The notes beneath the pieces were generated by a model. The model did no database searches, had not been told where the DNA came from, and was given only the letters and a program-made list of their open reading frames with translations. Shown one piece after another: positions 23,001 through 36,118 of a DNA stretch of 64,000 nt; position 1 is the stretch's first letter; the number at the start of each line of letters is the position of its first letter. The stretch comes from Denticeps clupeoides. Its lineage: Eukaryota; Chordata; Actinopteri; Clupeiformes; Denticipitidae. The DNA lies in the NCBI RefSeq assembly GCF_900700375.1, contig NC_041707.1, positions 30,301,281 through 30,365,280 of the forward strand, written 5' to 3'. A program made the translations under genes and the position numbers.

Positions 23001-26000
23001 ATAGTTCGCTTTCTCCTGCTACAAAAATTTCTAAATATATTTCTTATATTGGACATGATGTTAATATAAATATCTTGATTATATTTAGATGATATTCAGC
23101 AGCAAATTATATTTCTAATCATTTGAAAATGAGAATAAGCTATTTATTATAAATGAAAGAACAATATCCAAAGCTCAGTTACTGTAATGTCACCCATCCC
23201 ACATGATCCCTATTCATTACCAGAGACATTTTCTGAATAAATTTATAGTTTACTGAGGTGGTCAGTGGCTATTTTGGAGCTGTTGTTTTTTTTTTGCATT
23301 CTTTTGTGTAGCTTTATTCACCTTATGTATTGCACAAGATTAACTCAAGGCTCCATTACAGGAAATTAAGAGAGAGAACAATACCCTCAGCAGTCAGCTG
23401 CAGCAAGGGTCTAGGAGACTGGTTCAGCTTGAACAAGAGGCAAAAGGTACTGAAGAAAATCTCAGGCACAGCCGTAACGTGGTGGAGGACTTGAAAGGTA
23501 TGCTGGCATTGCTGTCAACTTAACAAAGTTAATAAAACTTTACATATAGTTGCCATGTCAGTTCAGGTGCTCCTGTTCGGGGTTTCACAATTTATTAAAG
23601 GTCCCCTATCATGACTTTCAATTTGTGCGATTATTTAACATTAATACGAGTATCCCTACAAGTATCCCTAGCCTGTCTATGGTCCTGCTATGGTGGCTAA
23701 AAATGGCGATATGTATAAAGAGTGCTTTGGCCATTCTGCTTTGCTGTTCAGAGAGCGGCAGCTCAGAGGTTCAGATCTGGAATATCTCCTCTGATGTTGT
23801 CATAAGGGGAAAGGTTGCCTCTCGTTTCTCATGCACCCCTCCCCTAAAAAAGTAACTCCGCCGACCGTCATGGTTTCCAAGCATGGAGTTTCTCGGTGAT
23901 TGGATGTAAAAATGAGCAGAAATTTCTTTTTGTTTTTGTTTTTTGGTTCAGTCACGCAAGACTCAGTTGATGAGGTTGATGCGAGTGCAAAAATGACTTC
24001 TATAGGCCGCTCCCCTCCTCGTCTTCCTCTCTCTTTGCTAGTTGGGATGTCTGTATTTGTGCTCTCTATTGGAAGGTAGTAGTGCACAGGTAGAAAGAAA
24101 GGAAAATGTTTCAAGCTGGTAGCAAACCAAGAGTGGCAAGTGCGCCTGAAGAGCACCTGACCGATAGAAGTAATTAATGACTTGCTAAATGTGCCCAAAT
24201 TGTAACGTTTTTCAATATTCTGCATTATTCTTTAATTGTTTTATTTGTCTTTTATAAATGACTTTCTTATTTAAATTGTACGTTTTGCTCAGAATGTATA
24301 AAGTAATTTAAATAAGTAAATGATCTTTTACCTTTCTGCACAGCAAAAACTGAAACTCAGAGTGAACAGCTAAAGTCCCTTCAAGTCAAATTAGAAAATC
24401 AAAGCAGATCAGATGTTCTGGAAATTACTAACCTCAAGAAAACTATTGAGGCTCTTGAAGAAAAGGAAATGAAATTTCATGAGAAGCAGAAAATCCAAGT
24501 GGAACAACTGTCCAGTAAGATTTCGGAGTTAGAGCAACAAAACCGTGATCTTCACATGACCCAAAATTCAAAGCAAAATGAAATTGAACATATGAAGAAG
24601 GAATACGAAAGCATCCTTCAGTGGAAAGATCATAAGAAGCATCTGATCCAGAATGCAGAGAATGACCGTGAGACAATGCTTAACAAAATAGGTGAGTTGG
24701 AAAAAAACACAGAAGATTTGACCAAAGCGCATGCAGATCTTCAAGAGAGACTTCAGGAGCAGGAAACAGAAAAATTGTCTCAGATCGATTTTCTCAAAGG
24801 TGAGCTTCTCAACAAATGCTCAGAGTTGGAAGAACAAAATCGAATGTATGAGGAAATGCAGCAAAAATATAATGAGGTGAATCAGAAATACATTAAAGAC
24901 AAAGAAAATGCAATGGTTCAGATCACTGCTCTACAGGAACACATGAAAGAACTGGAGGTGAGACTCCAACAGGAAGTCAGCAAGATTGAAAAAATGGAGC
25001 ACTCTCGTTGTGAACATCTGGCACAGTATGAAAGTGCCTGTGACTTGGTCAAGTCTAAGGATGCCATAATTGACCTGAACAAAAATGAAATTTTGCACCT
25101 TAAGGAGTCCATGGCCCTCCAGGAGGAACAGATTGTTACACTAATGGAACAGAAAAATGTTCTGATGAAGGAGTCTGATGAAAAGTTATCTCATAAGGCT
25201 GATGAGGCAGAGCAAGCAAAGTTGAATGCAATCATATTTGAACAGGAGATTCTTTTGTTGAAAAATCACATATCTCCTCTTGAAATGGCTCTAAAATTTC
25301 AAAAGGAATTAAGTTCAGAGTTGCAAGAAAAACTCAACGATCTTCTCAAAGTAAATGAGGATCTCTTGAAGAAGATTGCTGAAGCAGATTGCAGAGAAAA
25401 AAATCTAATGAATGAGATCAGTTCTCTCTCTGAAGAGGCTAGGTCATGGTCATCTCTTCAAGTTCAATGTAGTGATTTTGCTGTAGCTGCAGAGCAAAGA
25501 AAATTAGCTTTAGATAAATTGCAGGATGTGTTTGCGCAAACATCTGCTGAATTACAGACACAGAAGATGAGAACAGAAGAACTTGAGGGTCGGATTAATG
25601 AAGAGACCATAAAAAACTCAGACTTCAAGAACAAATACTCAGTACAGTCAGAGAAACTTAAAGAAACTGAACAGGAGAAGAATAAAATATCTGAAAAATA
25701 CCAGAGCCTTCGAGAACTCTATGATGCTCTCTCTGAAGAGAAAAATGAAATTAATAAGAAGTTGTCAGCTCTATCAGATGAGCTGGCTGAGAAAAGGAAT
25801 GCTGCTGAGAGGTCAGCCACAGTGCAAAGTGAGCTTGACACTTCTACCAAGTTGTGTGCAGAGTTAAAGAGCAAGTCTCAGGATCTCCAAAAGCATCATG
25901 ATTCACAGATCAAAGAACTTTCATCACAAATAACTTCTATGTCCAAAAATCATTGTGTTGAAAGTGAGTTCCAGGCTCAAAAACAAAAATGCTTTGAAGA

Positions 26001-29000
26001 GCAGATTAAAGTACTTCAGGCTCAGGTTGAGAGTAAGGGTTGTGAAACCACAGAGGCCCAAGAGAAACTCTTCAAGTTGAGAGAAGAGCTTGACACGTGT
26101 AACAAGAAGTTCATTGAACTTAATGATTCCTACACTATGGTATGCCAGAACCTGGAAAATAACAGGAACACTACTCTGTCTTTAGAACAAGAGTTAGAGG
26201 CACTGAAAACTGTTCTTGTGGCTCACAAGAGCCGTGAAGAAAACAAAGAACATGAGACCCAAAGACTTAAAGATAAGCTGTCTGAAAAGGAACTGGAGCT
26301 GGACCGAGTGTCGAACAACCTGAAAGAAAAAAACATTAACATGAACAAAATTAAGGTTCAGCTGGAGATGCTCCAAATGGATCTTGAAGACAACGAAGCC
26401 TGCATGAACTCGTTTGATTCACAGATTGTGGAACTTAAAGGTACCATAAGCCTTCTGGAGGAAAAGTTAAACAAGAGTGAGTTGCACAAGTCTACTGTAG
26501 AAATTGAACTGAATGATGCCCAAGAGCAGCTCTCTTTGAAAACCACAGAGATTTCACAGTTGACTGCATGCTTAGAAGATGCGCATAAGCAGCACAATTA
26601 TTCATTAGGTTCGCAATTGGAATCTCTTCAAGCTACAGCTGAGAACCTGAAACTAAGTTTGGAAACAGAGGTTTGTAGACGTGTCAATATTGAGGCAATG
26701 CATAATAACCTCACAGATCAGAAGAATGGGTTGGATTCTGAATTGCAAGAGCTCAAACAGGAACATCAAAAGGCACTTGAGAACATTGATTTGTTAAAAA
26801 AACAAAATGACAGCCTGAAAGAAGTTGCACAAAACCTTACAAATGAATCTGAGACTCTTAAGGATGCTACAGAGAAAGCAACACAACAGTGTGAGTTAAT
26901 CACAGCAGAAAATGCAGGACTTGGTGGAAAACAGGCTGTCCTCTGTCAGCAAATCAAAGACCTCCAGGATGAGCTTGTTTCATTAAAAGACCAGAATGAC
27001 AATTTGCTTTCCCAAGTCTCAGGCCAACAGTCTCTGTTCGAACAACTTCATATCAAAAAGGACGATGACACCTTTGTGATGGAACCCACAGCGACTGCAG
27101 CGATGGATCCAATTTCCTCAACTCTCCCTGAGGAGGAGGAGGATTCAAATTCACAATCTGCCCTAACCACGGCTGAAGCATCCTTGCAGGTCAATTTAGA
27201 TGTTTTGTCAATTGAACAGCAACTGCAACAGAAGTCCATAGAACTGGAACAGCTGTCTGAAGCTTTTGAGGAAGCCGTACGAACTCTCGATGATCAAAGG
27301 GAGTCACAAGTAAAGCAACTTAAAGTACAACATGCCGCAGAGTTACAGGATTTGCAGCAGAAAATGGACGCTGTAAAAAATGATCTAGAAGCGAAACTTG
27401 TTGATGAAAGGCAGCACGTGGAGATGATGTCCTCCCAGCTGGAGGTGGCAAGATTACAGATGGAGCAGCTCGACCTTGCTTCTCGTTCCTTGCTGGTAGA
27501 TGACCTGGAGAGTCTGTCACAGGTAAGCCACACGTAGTAGCCTGCGAATCAACAATTACTTCCTTCATTAATGCCAACACTCAGACTGTTATCTAATAAA
27601 TCATGCAACCCTCTAATAGCCTATAATAACCCTCTAATTTAAGGAAACTGCAATATGACATAAATCAAGCTTATAGCATTAACTCATTGGGTACCATCAA
27701 AATATGCAAGTATGAGGAATTGTTTTTTTTCCCAATAATAATCAATTTGAAGCATTCAATAAAAAACAGAAGTAACCACAAACGCTCAAGTTGTGTTAGG
27801 TACAAGTAACAAAAAACTAAATACAATAAGAAATATACAAAAGACCTAGGCATACATTGCTGGCATTTACATAGGAAAAGCAGCATCTAAAAATTGCACT
27901 TTGTGTATTTGTTGAGTAATCTAATGCATTTGTGCATACACTGAGATGTTGTTTTGTATTACATTTGTATTATGCTAATATAATGTAGCTTTTGAAAAAT
28001 AGTGATTAATTACAAATGTTGACATTTTATAGGCAACTGAAGATCCCTCAGTACCAGGTGAAAATGATCATAGCAAATTGAAGAATGAATCCTCATTGAA
28101 TATTTCCAGTGGGTTGACCTCTGCTGAACCACCATCAGGTGACTCTGATGCTAAGCCTTTGGTTCATGAACATGGTGAGGAGAGTCAAATGAAGCAGGAA
28201 GAATTTCAAGCTTTGCAGTCTAATTTTGAAGTCTTGTCATCGGAAATGGCAGAGAGGAAAGCTTTTTGCAAGGACTTGGAGAAGAAGGTCAGTGAGCTAG
28301 AGAAAGAACAGTCTTCTGTATCTACTAAATTAAATGCTGCTATTCAAGAGAAACAAATGTTAAATAATCTGGTTGAGGAATTGACAAATGAGAATGCATC
28401 TCTAAAACTGGAACTGCAGACATCCAAGTCTCAGCTGGCAGATGTGCTTGAGATGCTGGAGAGCTTAGAAGTGTCAAAAGGCGAGTGGGATGAGAAATTT
28501 TTCCAGGTTGAGTGTGAACTCAAGAGGACTCGATCTGAAAAGGCCAATCTGGAGAAACACATTTTGTCTATGGAGACTGATATGGATGTCTTACTGGAAC
28601 AAAAACAGAGGCTAGAATCAGAGTTGGAATTAAAAAAGACAAACTGTGCCTCCCTTGAGCAACAGCTGAATGCAACTGTGGCTGAAGGTGGACAACTGAA
28701 ACAAGAACTCCTACAATGTTCAGAAGAGCGAGATAGTGAAATCCTGTCTCTCATCAAGTGGAAAGAAAAGGCAGAGATTCTGGAAAAGGACCATGCTGAT
28801 GCCAGAGAGTTGATCAAAGTGCTTGAGGAGGACATTCATTTTGGGAAGAGACAGCTCGATGAGGTTAGTGACAAAACTAACATAATGATTCATGAAAAAG
28901 AGAGTCTCATTCAACAGTGCCAGGCCCTGGAGCAGGACAGTGCTAAACTTACTGAAGAAAAGGACAATCTGTTGAAAGAACTTAATTTGTTAAAAGGAGA

Positions 29001-32000
29001 AGAAAATGTGGTTCTTAGAGAATCTGAGACAATGGTTTCTAAAATCCAGTCTCTACAGGAAGAAAATTTTAAACTGTCACAGTCACTTGAATCTTCTCTC
29101 TTGGAGAAGGGTGGAATTGCATCCAGACTGATCTCTACCCAGGAAGAAGTGGTGCAAATGAGAAAAGGCATTGAAAAGCTGAAGGTCCGTATAGAGGCTG
29201 ATGAGAGGAAGAAGACTTACATGAATGAACAGCTGAAGGCAGCACAGAGAAAGACAGACTCCCTTCAGGACAGCATTGAAAAACTTGAGCAAGAGAAGGA
29301 GATGTCTGAGCAGGGCCTTGAAGAGGCCATCCTTCAGGCAGAAATAACCCGTGCTGAGCTGGAGGAAATTGAAACTGAAAAGAAAGAACTCATGAAGGAA
29401 ATCATGGAGACAAACATGAAATTGAATGGTCTGAAAGAAGAAAAGGAGAACCTTGAGAAAGATCTTCTACAAAAAAATGAACTTACCAAACAATTACAGG
29501 CATCAATCCATGAGGTCTCCGAGAGGCTTGAAAGTGTTGAAAAAACAATGGCTGGTTCTGAAGTTAACCATAGAGCCATAGTAGACAATCTCCAGGCTAA
29601 AATTGCTGTCCTTGAGAATGAGTTCCAAAGCTGCAGAGACCAACTTGAATCCACACTTTTGAAAGAGCAAGATGTCACTCGTAACCTTCACTCCATGGAG
29701 GATAAAAACAAGGAACTTGGTGAAAAGTTAGTTGAAACTGAGAATTTGAAAACCGAACTGCAGTCTGCAATCCTAAACATTCAGAATGACTTGGCAGTAA
29801 AACAGGTAGAGATTTCCAGCCACTTGGAGGAAAATCAACAGTTGCTCTCTCAAGTCACTCAGCTTCAGTCTTGTGTGGAAGAGGGGGATAATTGGAAGAA
29901 GCTGCAGAAAGAGCTGCAAGAAGCTGCAGCACAATGGGAAGACAAAGCCCAGATGCAGTCTAAGCAGAATGATTGCTTGGTGTCCACCATTGCTTCATTG
30001 GAGACCGGTGTTAAGGATTTGGAAAATCGTTTGGAAGCCACTAAAGGGATGAATGAAGAACTCACTGAGAAGGTGCGTATCCACACAGTGTATTTATTGT
30101 TAAGTATGTTGTATGTTTTTCTGTATTAATTTCCTAATCAATGTGCTGTTTAGCTTAAGGTGGTTCATGAAAACAACACTAATCTTCAGAATCAACTGGA
30201 GGTTGAAGCAAAGATGATGCAGGAGGCTTGGGAACAAAACAAAGTTACACTTTCTGCCCAACTTCAAGAGACTCAACTTCAGGCACAGACCTATAAAGTA
30301 TGTTTTAATGCATCTTGTGGATGTTTTGTTACCTCAGAAAAAATCATCATGATTGAGATTATAATAAATACTCTATAATAAATATTCAATTCAATTAGTT
30401 TGTGCTTAATCCTTAAAGGTGAAAGGTGATCGGTGATTTTAGCCATTTACCCCTGTATTTTCCACAGTAGCTGAGCTGCTTTATTCACTGCCCCCCTGTT
30501 AATGATTAAGGTTGTGGTAGCTTCAGCATGACTGACACAGAGGGAACGAGACACACTAGTCCAACTCAGTTCAGGAACCAGACCTTTTGATATCAACACA
30601 CCCACACATGCTAAACCGTTGCGTCAATTATTATAGTTCATCAAAGTGTGAAATATCTCCTTCAGCAAGAGCTTCTGTCTGAAAATGGCAGCCTGAAGTC
30701 CAACCTGGAAGAGCTGAACCACGCCTTCTCAGCCCTAAAGAGAAAACACGAGACATGTCAAAATATTCAAGTACGTGTCTCACGCGTGTCTTATACTGTC
30801 TTATAGGTATTGCCAGGTATTTTGCTTCAATTGCTTGTGAGAGACATTTACTGTGTTTGAGCGGTCTGTGATCTTTTCAGGCTGATTTGACCAGTAGAGC
30901 AGACCAGCTTGCCAAAGAGAAAGACAGTTCCCTCAGCACGATGAACCTGTGGATGAAGTCCTGCAAACAGCTGGAGAGCGAAAAGCTGATCCTTTCAGAG
31001 GAGAACCTGAAACAGGCTGAGCAAATTGACAATCTCAAAGCCACACAGATTCCAGGTGAGCATCTTTCACATGTTAGACAGGCATCTCTTTGTATTCCTG
31101 AAATATGATGGGATTTGCATGCATCTACTGGTATCAAATGAGACCTATGAAGTGAACTGCAGCCAAAATTTTAGACGCTACATGAGAAGACAACATCACA
31201 ATTACATTCTATAACTAGAAGCCAAAATTCCAGGGGAAATTTTGATGGGTCTGTCCGGGCATTGGTCACAGCCGCGGGCATGTAATTTGTAAAATGGGGC
31301 TTCTTTACTGTGGTACTGCAGTATCACTTCAAAGAAGTTTTATTTTACAAATGCTACCAATGCTAAAATTAGCGATCAATACATTCCAATGGGAAATTAC
31401 CCTGTTTCAGCGTTAATAGCTCGGCCAGGCCCAGTCCGATCGCTTATAAAAGTAATAGCACACCTCACACAACAAAGTTCTAATTTTTGATATATAGCAC
31501 GCGGGTGTGCGTGCTTCGGTACGACCCGCATTAATTGCCGAAAAAAGGCTGAAATAATAAATAATAATAATACATTTTTTTCGCGCATTTACACTTTTTT
31601 GTTTTCCCAAATTTGTGCATGAGCCGTAAGTCAGACGGCGATAAACCATACGTCAAATCGTCGGCCTTGGCGAGATCTACGAGACGACATCAATATCTTC
31701 TTTGTATGTCAAACCGTCTGGACACAAACTCCAAAAAAGTCCAATTTTGGGCTAGAATAATAAACGCGTTCCGAAAACGCTTTTTGGCTAATTGCGCGCG
31801 GACCGTAAATCCAGCCGAGCCGAGCCATACGTCAAACCGTGCGTAACGACAAGCCGCACGATTTGATATGAGAGTCGTGTGTGTGCTGTGAAGCGTTTCA
31901 TCGCAAATTCTTGGAAACCAGATTTTTTCACACTTTTAATGTTTTGGACGCGATTTGTGGCCCTCCTGTAATCCCCAAAGAAGCAACCAAAAACTCCGTT

Positions 32001-35000
32001 TTTTTTGTGCGTCTCACGGCCTTAGCGTGGCAGCCACAAATGCGAGACATGGCCTTTTTGGCCTCCTTCCCTATTTCCCATGTTTTTCTGACCACTGTTG
32101 GCGGTAGCAACACATCCAATATGTCACCCGTGTCTCTAGCTTTTACGGCTGGTCACAGGGAGCTGAAATCCTCTTCCTCTGCGCAACAGTAAACCGTACT
32201 TTTTACGCTTTGAACCCGATTTGTGGGCGGGCCGTGCGACCTACCAAAACAAAAAATATATCATCGTGTGCGGAGTGGTCAGGCCTTCGGCCTGACCACT
32301 CCGTTGTTTCTGTGCGTTTCACGGTCTTATCGTGGCGGCCTTGGACGTAAGACGTGTCCTTTTATTGCCTTTTTCCGGGTTTTCCGGCTTTTTCCGGGTT
32401 TTCCAAACCCCCGTTGGTGCCACCGACTCGTCCCATACGTCGGATCGTAAGACTCGGCGAGGCCTCCGGCCTCGCCTCGATTTTCGGGTCGCTAGCTTCA
32501 ACGGTTAGCCTCAGGGAGCCAAAAACGCATTCCCGGCACGATGGCAAACGGTACTTTTTACACGTTTTAACCCGATTTGTGGCCGGGCCGTACGACCTAC
32601 CAAAACAAAAAATATATCATCGTGTGATATATTTTCGGCCTGACCACTCCGTTGTTTCTTTACGTTTGACGGTCTTCGCGTGGCGGTCTTTAACGTGAGA
32701 CATGTTCTTTTTTGCCATTCATAGCACAATAATAAATGGTCTGTCGCCGAGTCTTACGATCCGACGTATGGGACGAGTCGGTGGCACCAACGGGGGTTTG
32801 GAAAACCCGGAAAAAGCCGGAAAAAGGGTGGTAGTAGCCTAGTGGGTAACACACTCGCCTATGAACCAGAAGACCCGGGTTCGAATCCCACTTACTACCA
32901 TTGTGTCCCTGAGCAAGACACTTAACCCTAAGTTGCTCCAGGGAGACTGTCCCTGTAATACTGATTGTAAGTCGCTCTGGATAAGGGCGTCTGATAAATG
33001 CTGTAAATGTAAATGTAAATGTCTTCCTGACAGACCCAATTATGTGGCTACATGGCTGTGGCAAATATCTGTCCCAAATATCTCACACACACACTGTTAT
33101 TAACATATAGCTGAGTGTGCACATATGGCTAAAAATATATATATTAAATAATGTTTCTAGAATAAAAAAAAAAGTTATTTTCCTTTGTAACAAAAGACAC
33201 GTTAATTAAAATAATGTAACAGGAAAAGAATTAGGTGCAAAAACAATGGGGAAAATTTCTAATGTCCTTTTCCTGCATACGACATTCTTTTCTGCTGAAA
33301 GGTTCAGTCTTTATCCAAGTACTTCCTTCTCCGTAGTCTAAATTCCAACTAATTCAATCCCTTATTCAGTGCCCTCAAACAATAATAATAGTACATAATG
33401 AGAACACAAACAGCAGTTCTTTCTGATTTTGTGCCTGCTAAACTAGTCTGTCAACTGTGTAGGTCAAGGATGACCTCTGACAGGTTACTGAAATTTAAAA
33501 TCCGTGAAGGGGGAACTGATTGATGGTATGGGGGCATTGTGCCGTCTTCATGTGGGGGGGAGAGACAGGCAGGGTCGGAGGAATAGAATGTTTTGTATAT
33601 GTATATGTTAAGTATTAAGAAGAGTTTAACCATATCACCATGTGGTATTTTTGCTATCTGGAAAATGGGGTTAAGAGAGTCACATTTTATTGATTTCTAT
33701 CAACCAATATATCAATATTTCTCAAAAACTCAACATGTTGCCCAGTTTTAGAAGAGGATGCTCTGTTTGTGGACACTATTTGCTATTTGCTATTTTGATT
33801 TGATTAGATTCCTTAATGTTAAGCCTTATTATGCTTAAATAAAATGTAGCTGCGCTTCATCTGTATCTCAGCAGCTGGATGTGATTGTAATATTGAAGAG
33901 CTCAAGGCTGAGATGAAGGATCTGAAGGAGGCTATGGAAGAGAAATCCAAGGAAGCAGATGACAGCATGGACCGGTGTTGCAGCTTAATGGTAAAAGTGC
34001 ACAAGCTGGAAGAGCTCAATGAGACACTGCAGAATAGGGTCAAGCAGCTTTCCAGCCAAGAGACTCCTGCTACAAGCAGAAGGTCTGCGACCGGCAAATC
34101 CACAGGAAAAAAGAACAGTCCATCTTCAAAGGAGGAAACAGAGGGTCCACTTTCAGGGAAGAGACAGAGATCTGCAGTTGAGACACCTGTCAGGGCCCAA
34201 GAGGCCCTGCAAAGCCTCGCCAAACGGCTTCGAGCTGGAGCAACCCCCCAGCCTCACACCAACAATGACGACGATGATTTCAGGCCCGAAGGCCTTCCAG
34301 ATCGGGTGATGAAGGGTGAGCAGGAGGGCTGTTAAATTATCCTGTCGAGTTCAATAGTTATAAAGTGCTATTTTCTTTTGTACTTGTTCTTTCCATTTTC
34401 TGGAAAGTTGAGTGACACTAATTAGTAAGAGTATTTATGAAGACCCAGAAGCTTACAAATGATCTAACTATGATCTGAACACATTGTCTCATTTTTGCTG
34501 ACAGCATTTATGAACTAATGGGGATCTCATGCTTATTTATTTATTTGTTTGTTTGTTTTTTTTATAAAGGATTTGCTGACATTCCAATAGGGGAGAGCAG
34601 CCCATTCATCGTGCGTCGCACCACAGTGCAGCGGAGCAGTCCTCGCTTGGCAGCCCAGAAGTCCCTGACCACCCAGCAGATGGCCTCATTGAACAGTACA
34701 GCTAAGCGCAGCCCCCAACCACCACAAGAAAATGACAGCCCACTGAGAGTGAGTCTAAATACACACAGTGTTTTTACATTTCTCACTGGTTTCAGCATGT
34801 TTGAAGCTATAAAGAAGGAAAGTGGAGTGGAGACTTGGCTCGCTGGCACCATTCATGCTGGCCCTGAGTGTGTTTAAGAAATTTATTTAATTAGCCAACA
34901 CCATGACTCCTGTGGATCACCTATGAGATGTTCATAAATGTTGTGGCACTTTAGCAGTATTCACGAAAGGCCTTTTAATTGCTGCTGTAAAACCTGATCC

Positions 35001-36118
35001 ATATCTCATTCAGTACATGCCTTGCCTCTATCTGTCTGTCTACTAGTTGAAATGCCTAGTGCACTAATAATTACAATGTTAATATGATGATGGACTACTA
35101 TAAACCGTACAGTTCATTGGTAGTTTAGAACAGTTTTCATATTACAAAAGTAATTAAAATATACTGTTAAAATAAATATAATTTTAATACAATAATAACT
35201 ATACAATTTGAAGTATTATATAAAATGTTACTGCCATCGTCATTACAAATATACATGTATTCAGTTTTGTAAACATGCAGATACTATTAGTTTTAGTCTT
35301 ACTATAAGTCTTAAAATAGATGACTTTGGTTCTTGATTACAACAGTGAACGAAGAACAGTAAATCCCTTGATACCTTGCTTACCTGACAAACTCATGTAT
35401 TTTCCCTCATCTTTTTTGTTTTAAAGGAGATGGGCAACAGAACATCTATTGTAATGGGTCAATGTGGTGGAAGTGGCTAAGTAAAACAGAACGAGTTCCC
35501 TTTTCACACACACGTTGACACAGACAATAACTTAATCTCGCTGGGGTTTATGGGTTTTCTGGGAAAGTACAACGCTCTCGGGGTGCTTAGATGGGACTGG
35601 TCTTGACTGGTCTTTTTTAATTGAGCAGGGTCCACCAGGAACTTGTGTTTGCCAGGGGTGTTGTGTCGGCCCAAGTTTGGCTAATCCTCCAGTCCGGGGG
35701 AAAATGTGTCGCGCTCAGTCAGGCAGATTAGGCTCCTGACAGGTTTGGGTCAGAACCCATTTTACATCCCTGCTGGCAGGCCGGAAACATGCCATCTCCC
35801 ACATCCATTCAGCTGTAGTTTATTCATAAATGAAAATCCTATATCCGTCTTTTATAGAACTTTGTGGAATTACATGAATGGAAATACTTAACCTGGTCTT
35901 AACATTTACAGGTAAAGGACTTTGCGGGCATCTCCTCCAACATTCTGGCTCCTGTGACTAACAGCCCCCAGGGGACTGGTCAGCATGGCTCCACTGGTAG
36001 CCAGCAGGAAGGCAAGAGACGGAGGTCCAAAAACCTCAGAAAAAGTCCTGAGCAGTGTGAAAAACAACTGCAGGCAGCAGGCACTCCTGAACAGGCTGAC
36101 AACTGCCACATTCAGTAG
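20005..36118 (+). CDS. cenpf: Centromere protein F (CENP-F), 17 coding exons
   Basis: Coding exons: 20005-20363, 20490-20602, 21017-21108, 21192-21456, 21540-21742, 21829-21954, 22030-22158, 22490-22612, 23362-23497, 24344-27522, 28033-30072, 30154-30297, 30666-30770, 30881-31055, 33872-34315, 34570-34748 and 35912-36118. All are GT-AG and phases agree, giving 8019 nt or 2672 residues (human about 3100). The N terminus MSWAVEEWKDGLPGRALQKI is the CENP-F hallmark. Long coiled coil fills most of the protein. The motif RKGIEKLKVRIEADE, found twice in human, occurs once here (about residue 1950). Basic KRQRS (about 2490) fits the C-terminal nuclear signal, EGLPDRVMK-GFADIP and RSSPRLAAQK match the conserved tail, and the last residues CHIQ form a CaaX box, farnesylated in mammals (CKVQ). 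The protein works at kinetochores, the nuclear envelope and microtubules in G2/M. The exon 15/16 acceptor could instead be 3 bp later. Confidence 0.95.
22637..22850 (+). mobile_element. Truncated Tc1/mariner-type element in a cenpf intron
   Basis: It begins ACCAGTCAAACTTTTGAACACACC, resembling the terminal repeat of a common fish Tc1-like family (GTCAAAAGTTTGGACACACC), followed by ATGAAATAACACATTTATG and CAAAGAAGGGAGCTTTTGC, also as in that family. Only the 5' end is retained and no transposase remains. Confidence 0.6.
23577..24190. mobile_element. Probable non-autonomous DNA element in a cenpf intron
   Basis: The sequence starts TTAAAGGTCCCCTATCATGA, which resembles the terminus of a widespread fish repeat. 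About 600 bp of non-coding sequence of higher GC than the rest of the intron follows. I could not find the matching inverted end, so the right border is a guess. Family unassigned. Confidence 0.4.
24344..27522 (+). CDS. cenpf: cenpf large coiled-coil exon (exon 10 of the coding set)
   Basis: A single 3179-bp exon encodes about residues 516-1575, a continuous heptad-rich coiled coil. It ends with VARLQMEQLDLASRSLLVDD, which matches the human segment with VARLQLQGLDLSSRSLLG and anchors the alignment. The acceptor (TTTCTGCACAG) and donor (CAG-GTAAGC) are strong. An acidic, proline-containing break at about 27085-27170 (LPEEEEDSNSQ) interrupts the coil. Confidence 0.93.
28033..30072 (+). CDS. cenpf: cenpf second large exon with the conserved leucine-heptad repeat
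   Basis: A 2040-bp, phase-0 exon encodes about residues 1576-2255. It begins with a low-complexity linker (ATEDPSVPGEN) and returns to coiled coil. QEEVVQMRKGIEKLKVRIEA at about 29143-29205 matches the human repeat that lies in the region known to bind mitosin partners and kinetochores. Human has this block twice in tandem; only one copy is visible here, which accounts for part of the shorter protein. Confidence 0.92.
32271..32303. repeat. Perfect 15-bp hairpin
   Basis: CGGAGTGGTCAGGCC is followed by TTC and then its exact reverse complement. In the sister module at about 32626-32650 only the right arm (CGGCCTGACCACTCCG) is kept and the left arm is replaced by ATATATTTT, so the hairpin is a variable part of the module. 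A second hairpin (CGAGGCC-TCC-GGCCTCG) lies at 32459-32475. Confidence 0.85.
32380..32825. repeat. Inverted repeat, about 80-bp arms
   Basis: Positions 32380-32460 and 32745-32825 are reverse complements over about 80 bp with essentially no mismatch. Inner parts include CCGTTGGTGCCACCGACTCG and its complement. They enclose about 285 bp that contain the second copy of the CpG-rich module. Such near-identity implies a recent inverted duplication or terminal repeats of an element. Confidence 0.85.
32826..33021 (+). mobile_element. tRNA-derived SINE (V-SINE/HAmo-like), near full length
   Basis: A tRNA-like head with A box TAGCCTAGTGGG and B box GGTTCGAATCC is followed by the central part GTCCCTGAGCAAGACACTTA and the tail GTAAGTCGCTCTGGATAAGG...GCGTCTGATAAATG, ending in TGTAAA repeats. 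It has the complete head-body-tail structure and is the best-preserved SINE in the window. Confidence 0.85.

Larger units (their letters stand above)
31230..32825. repeat. Unclassified CpG-rich repeat in cenpf intron 14 of the coding set
   Basis: Roughly 1.6 kb whose composition is unlike the AT-rich introns around it: many CpGs, no sustained ORF. It is built of recurring modules. A block running from CGATTTGTGGGCGGGCCGT through CCACTCCGTTGTTTCTGTGC to CGTGGCGGCC occurs at about 32216-32345, again at 32571-32690, and in shorter form at 31950-32040. The motif CATACGTC followed by AAACCGT, AAATCGT or GGATCGT occurs at least four times (31649, 31828, 32435 and, inverted, 32755). It also carries perfect hairpins and a long inverted repeat (separate entries). 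It ends exactly where a SINE begins. I recognise no transposase or known family. Confidence 0.55.

Noticed and set aside
35427-35480. Possible extra cenpf exon after TTTTAAAG
   Set aside because: The frame reaches a stop (GGC TAA) within about 18 codons and no donor is needed, since exon 34570-34748 joins 35912 in phase.
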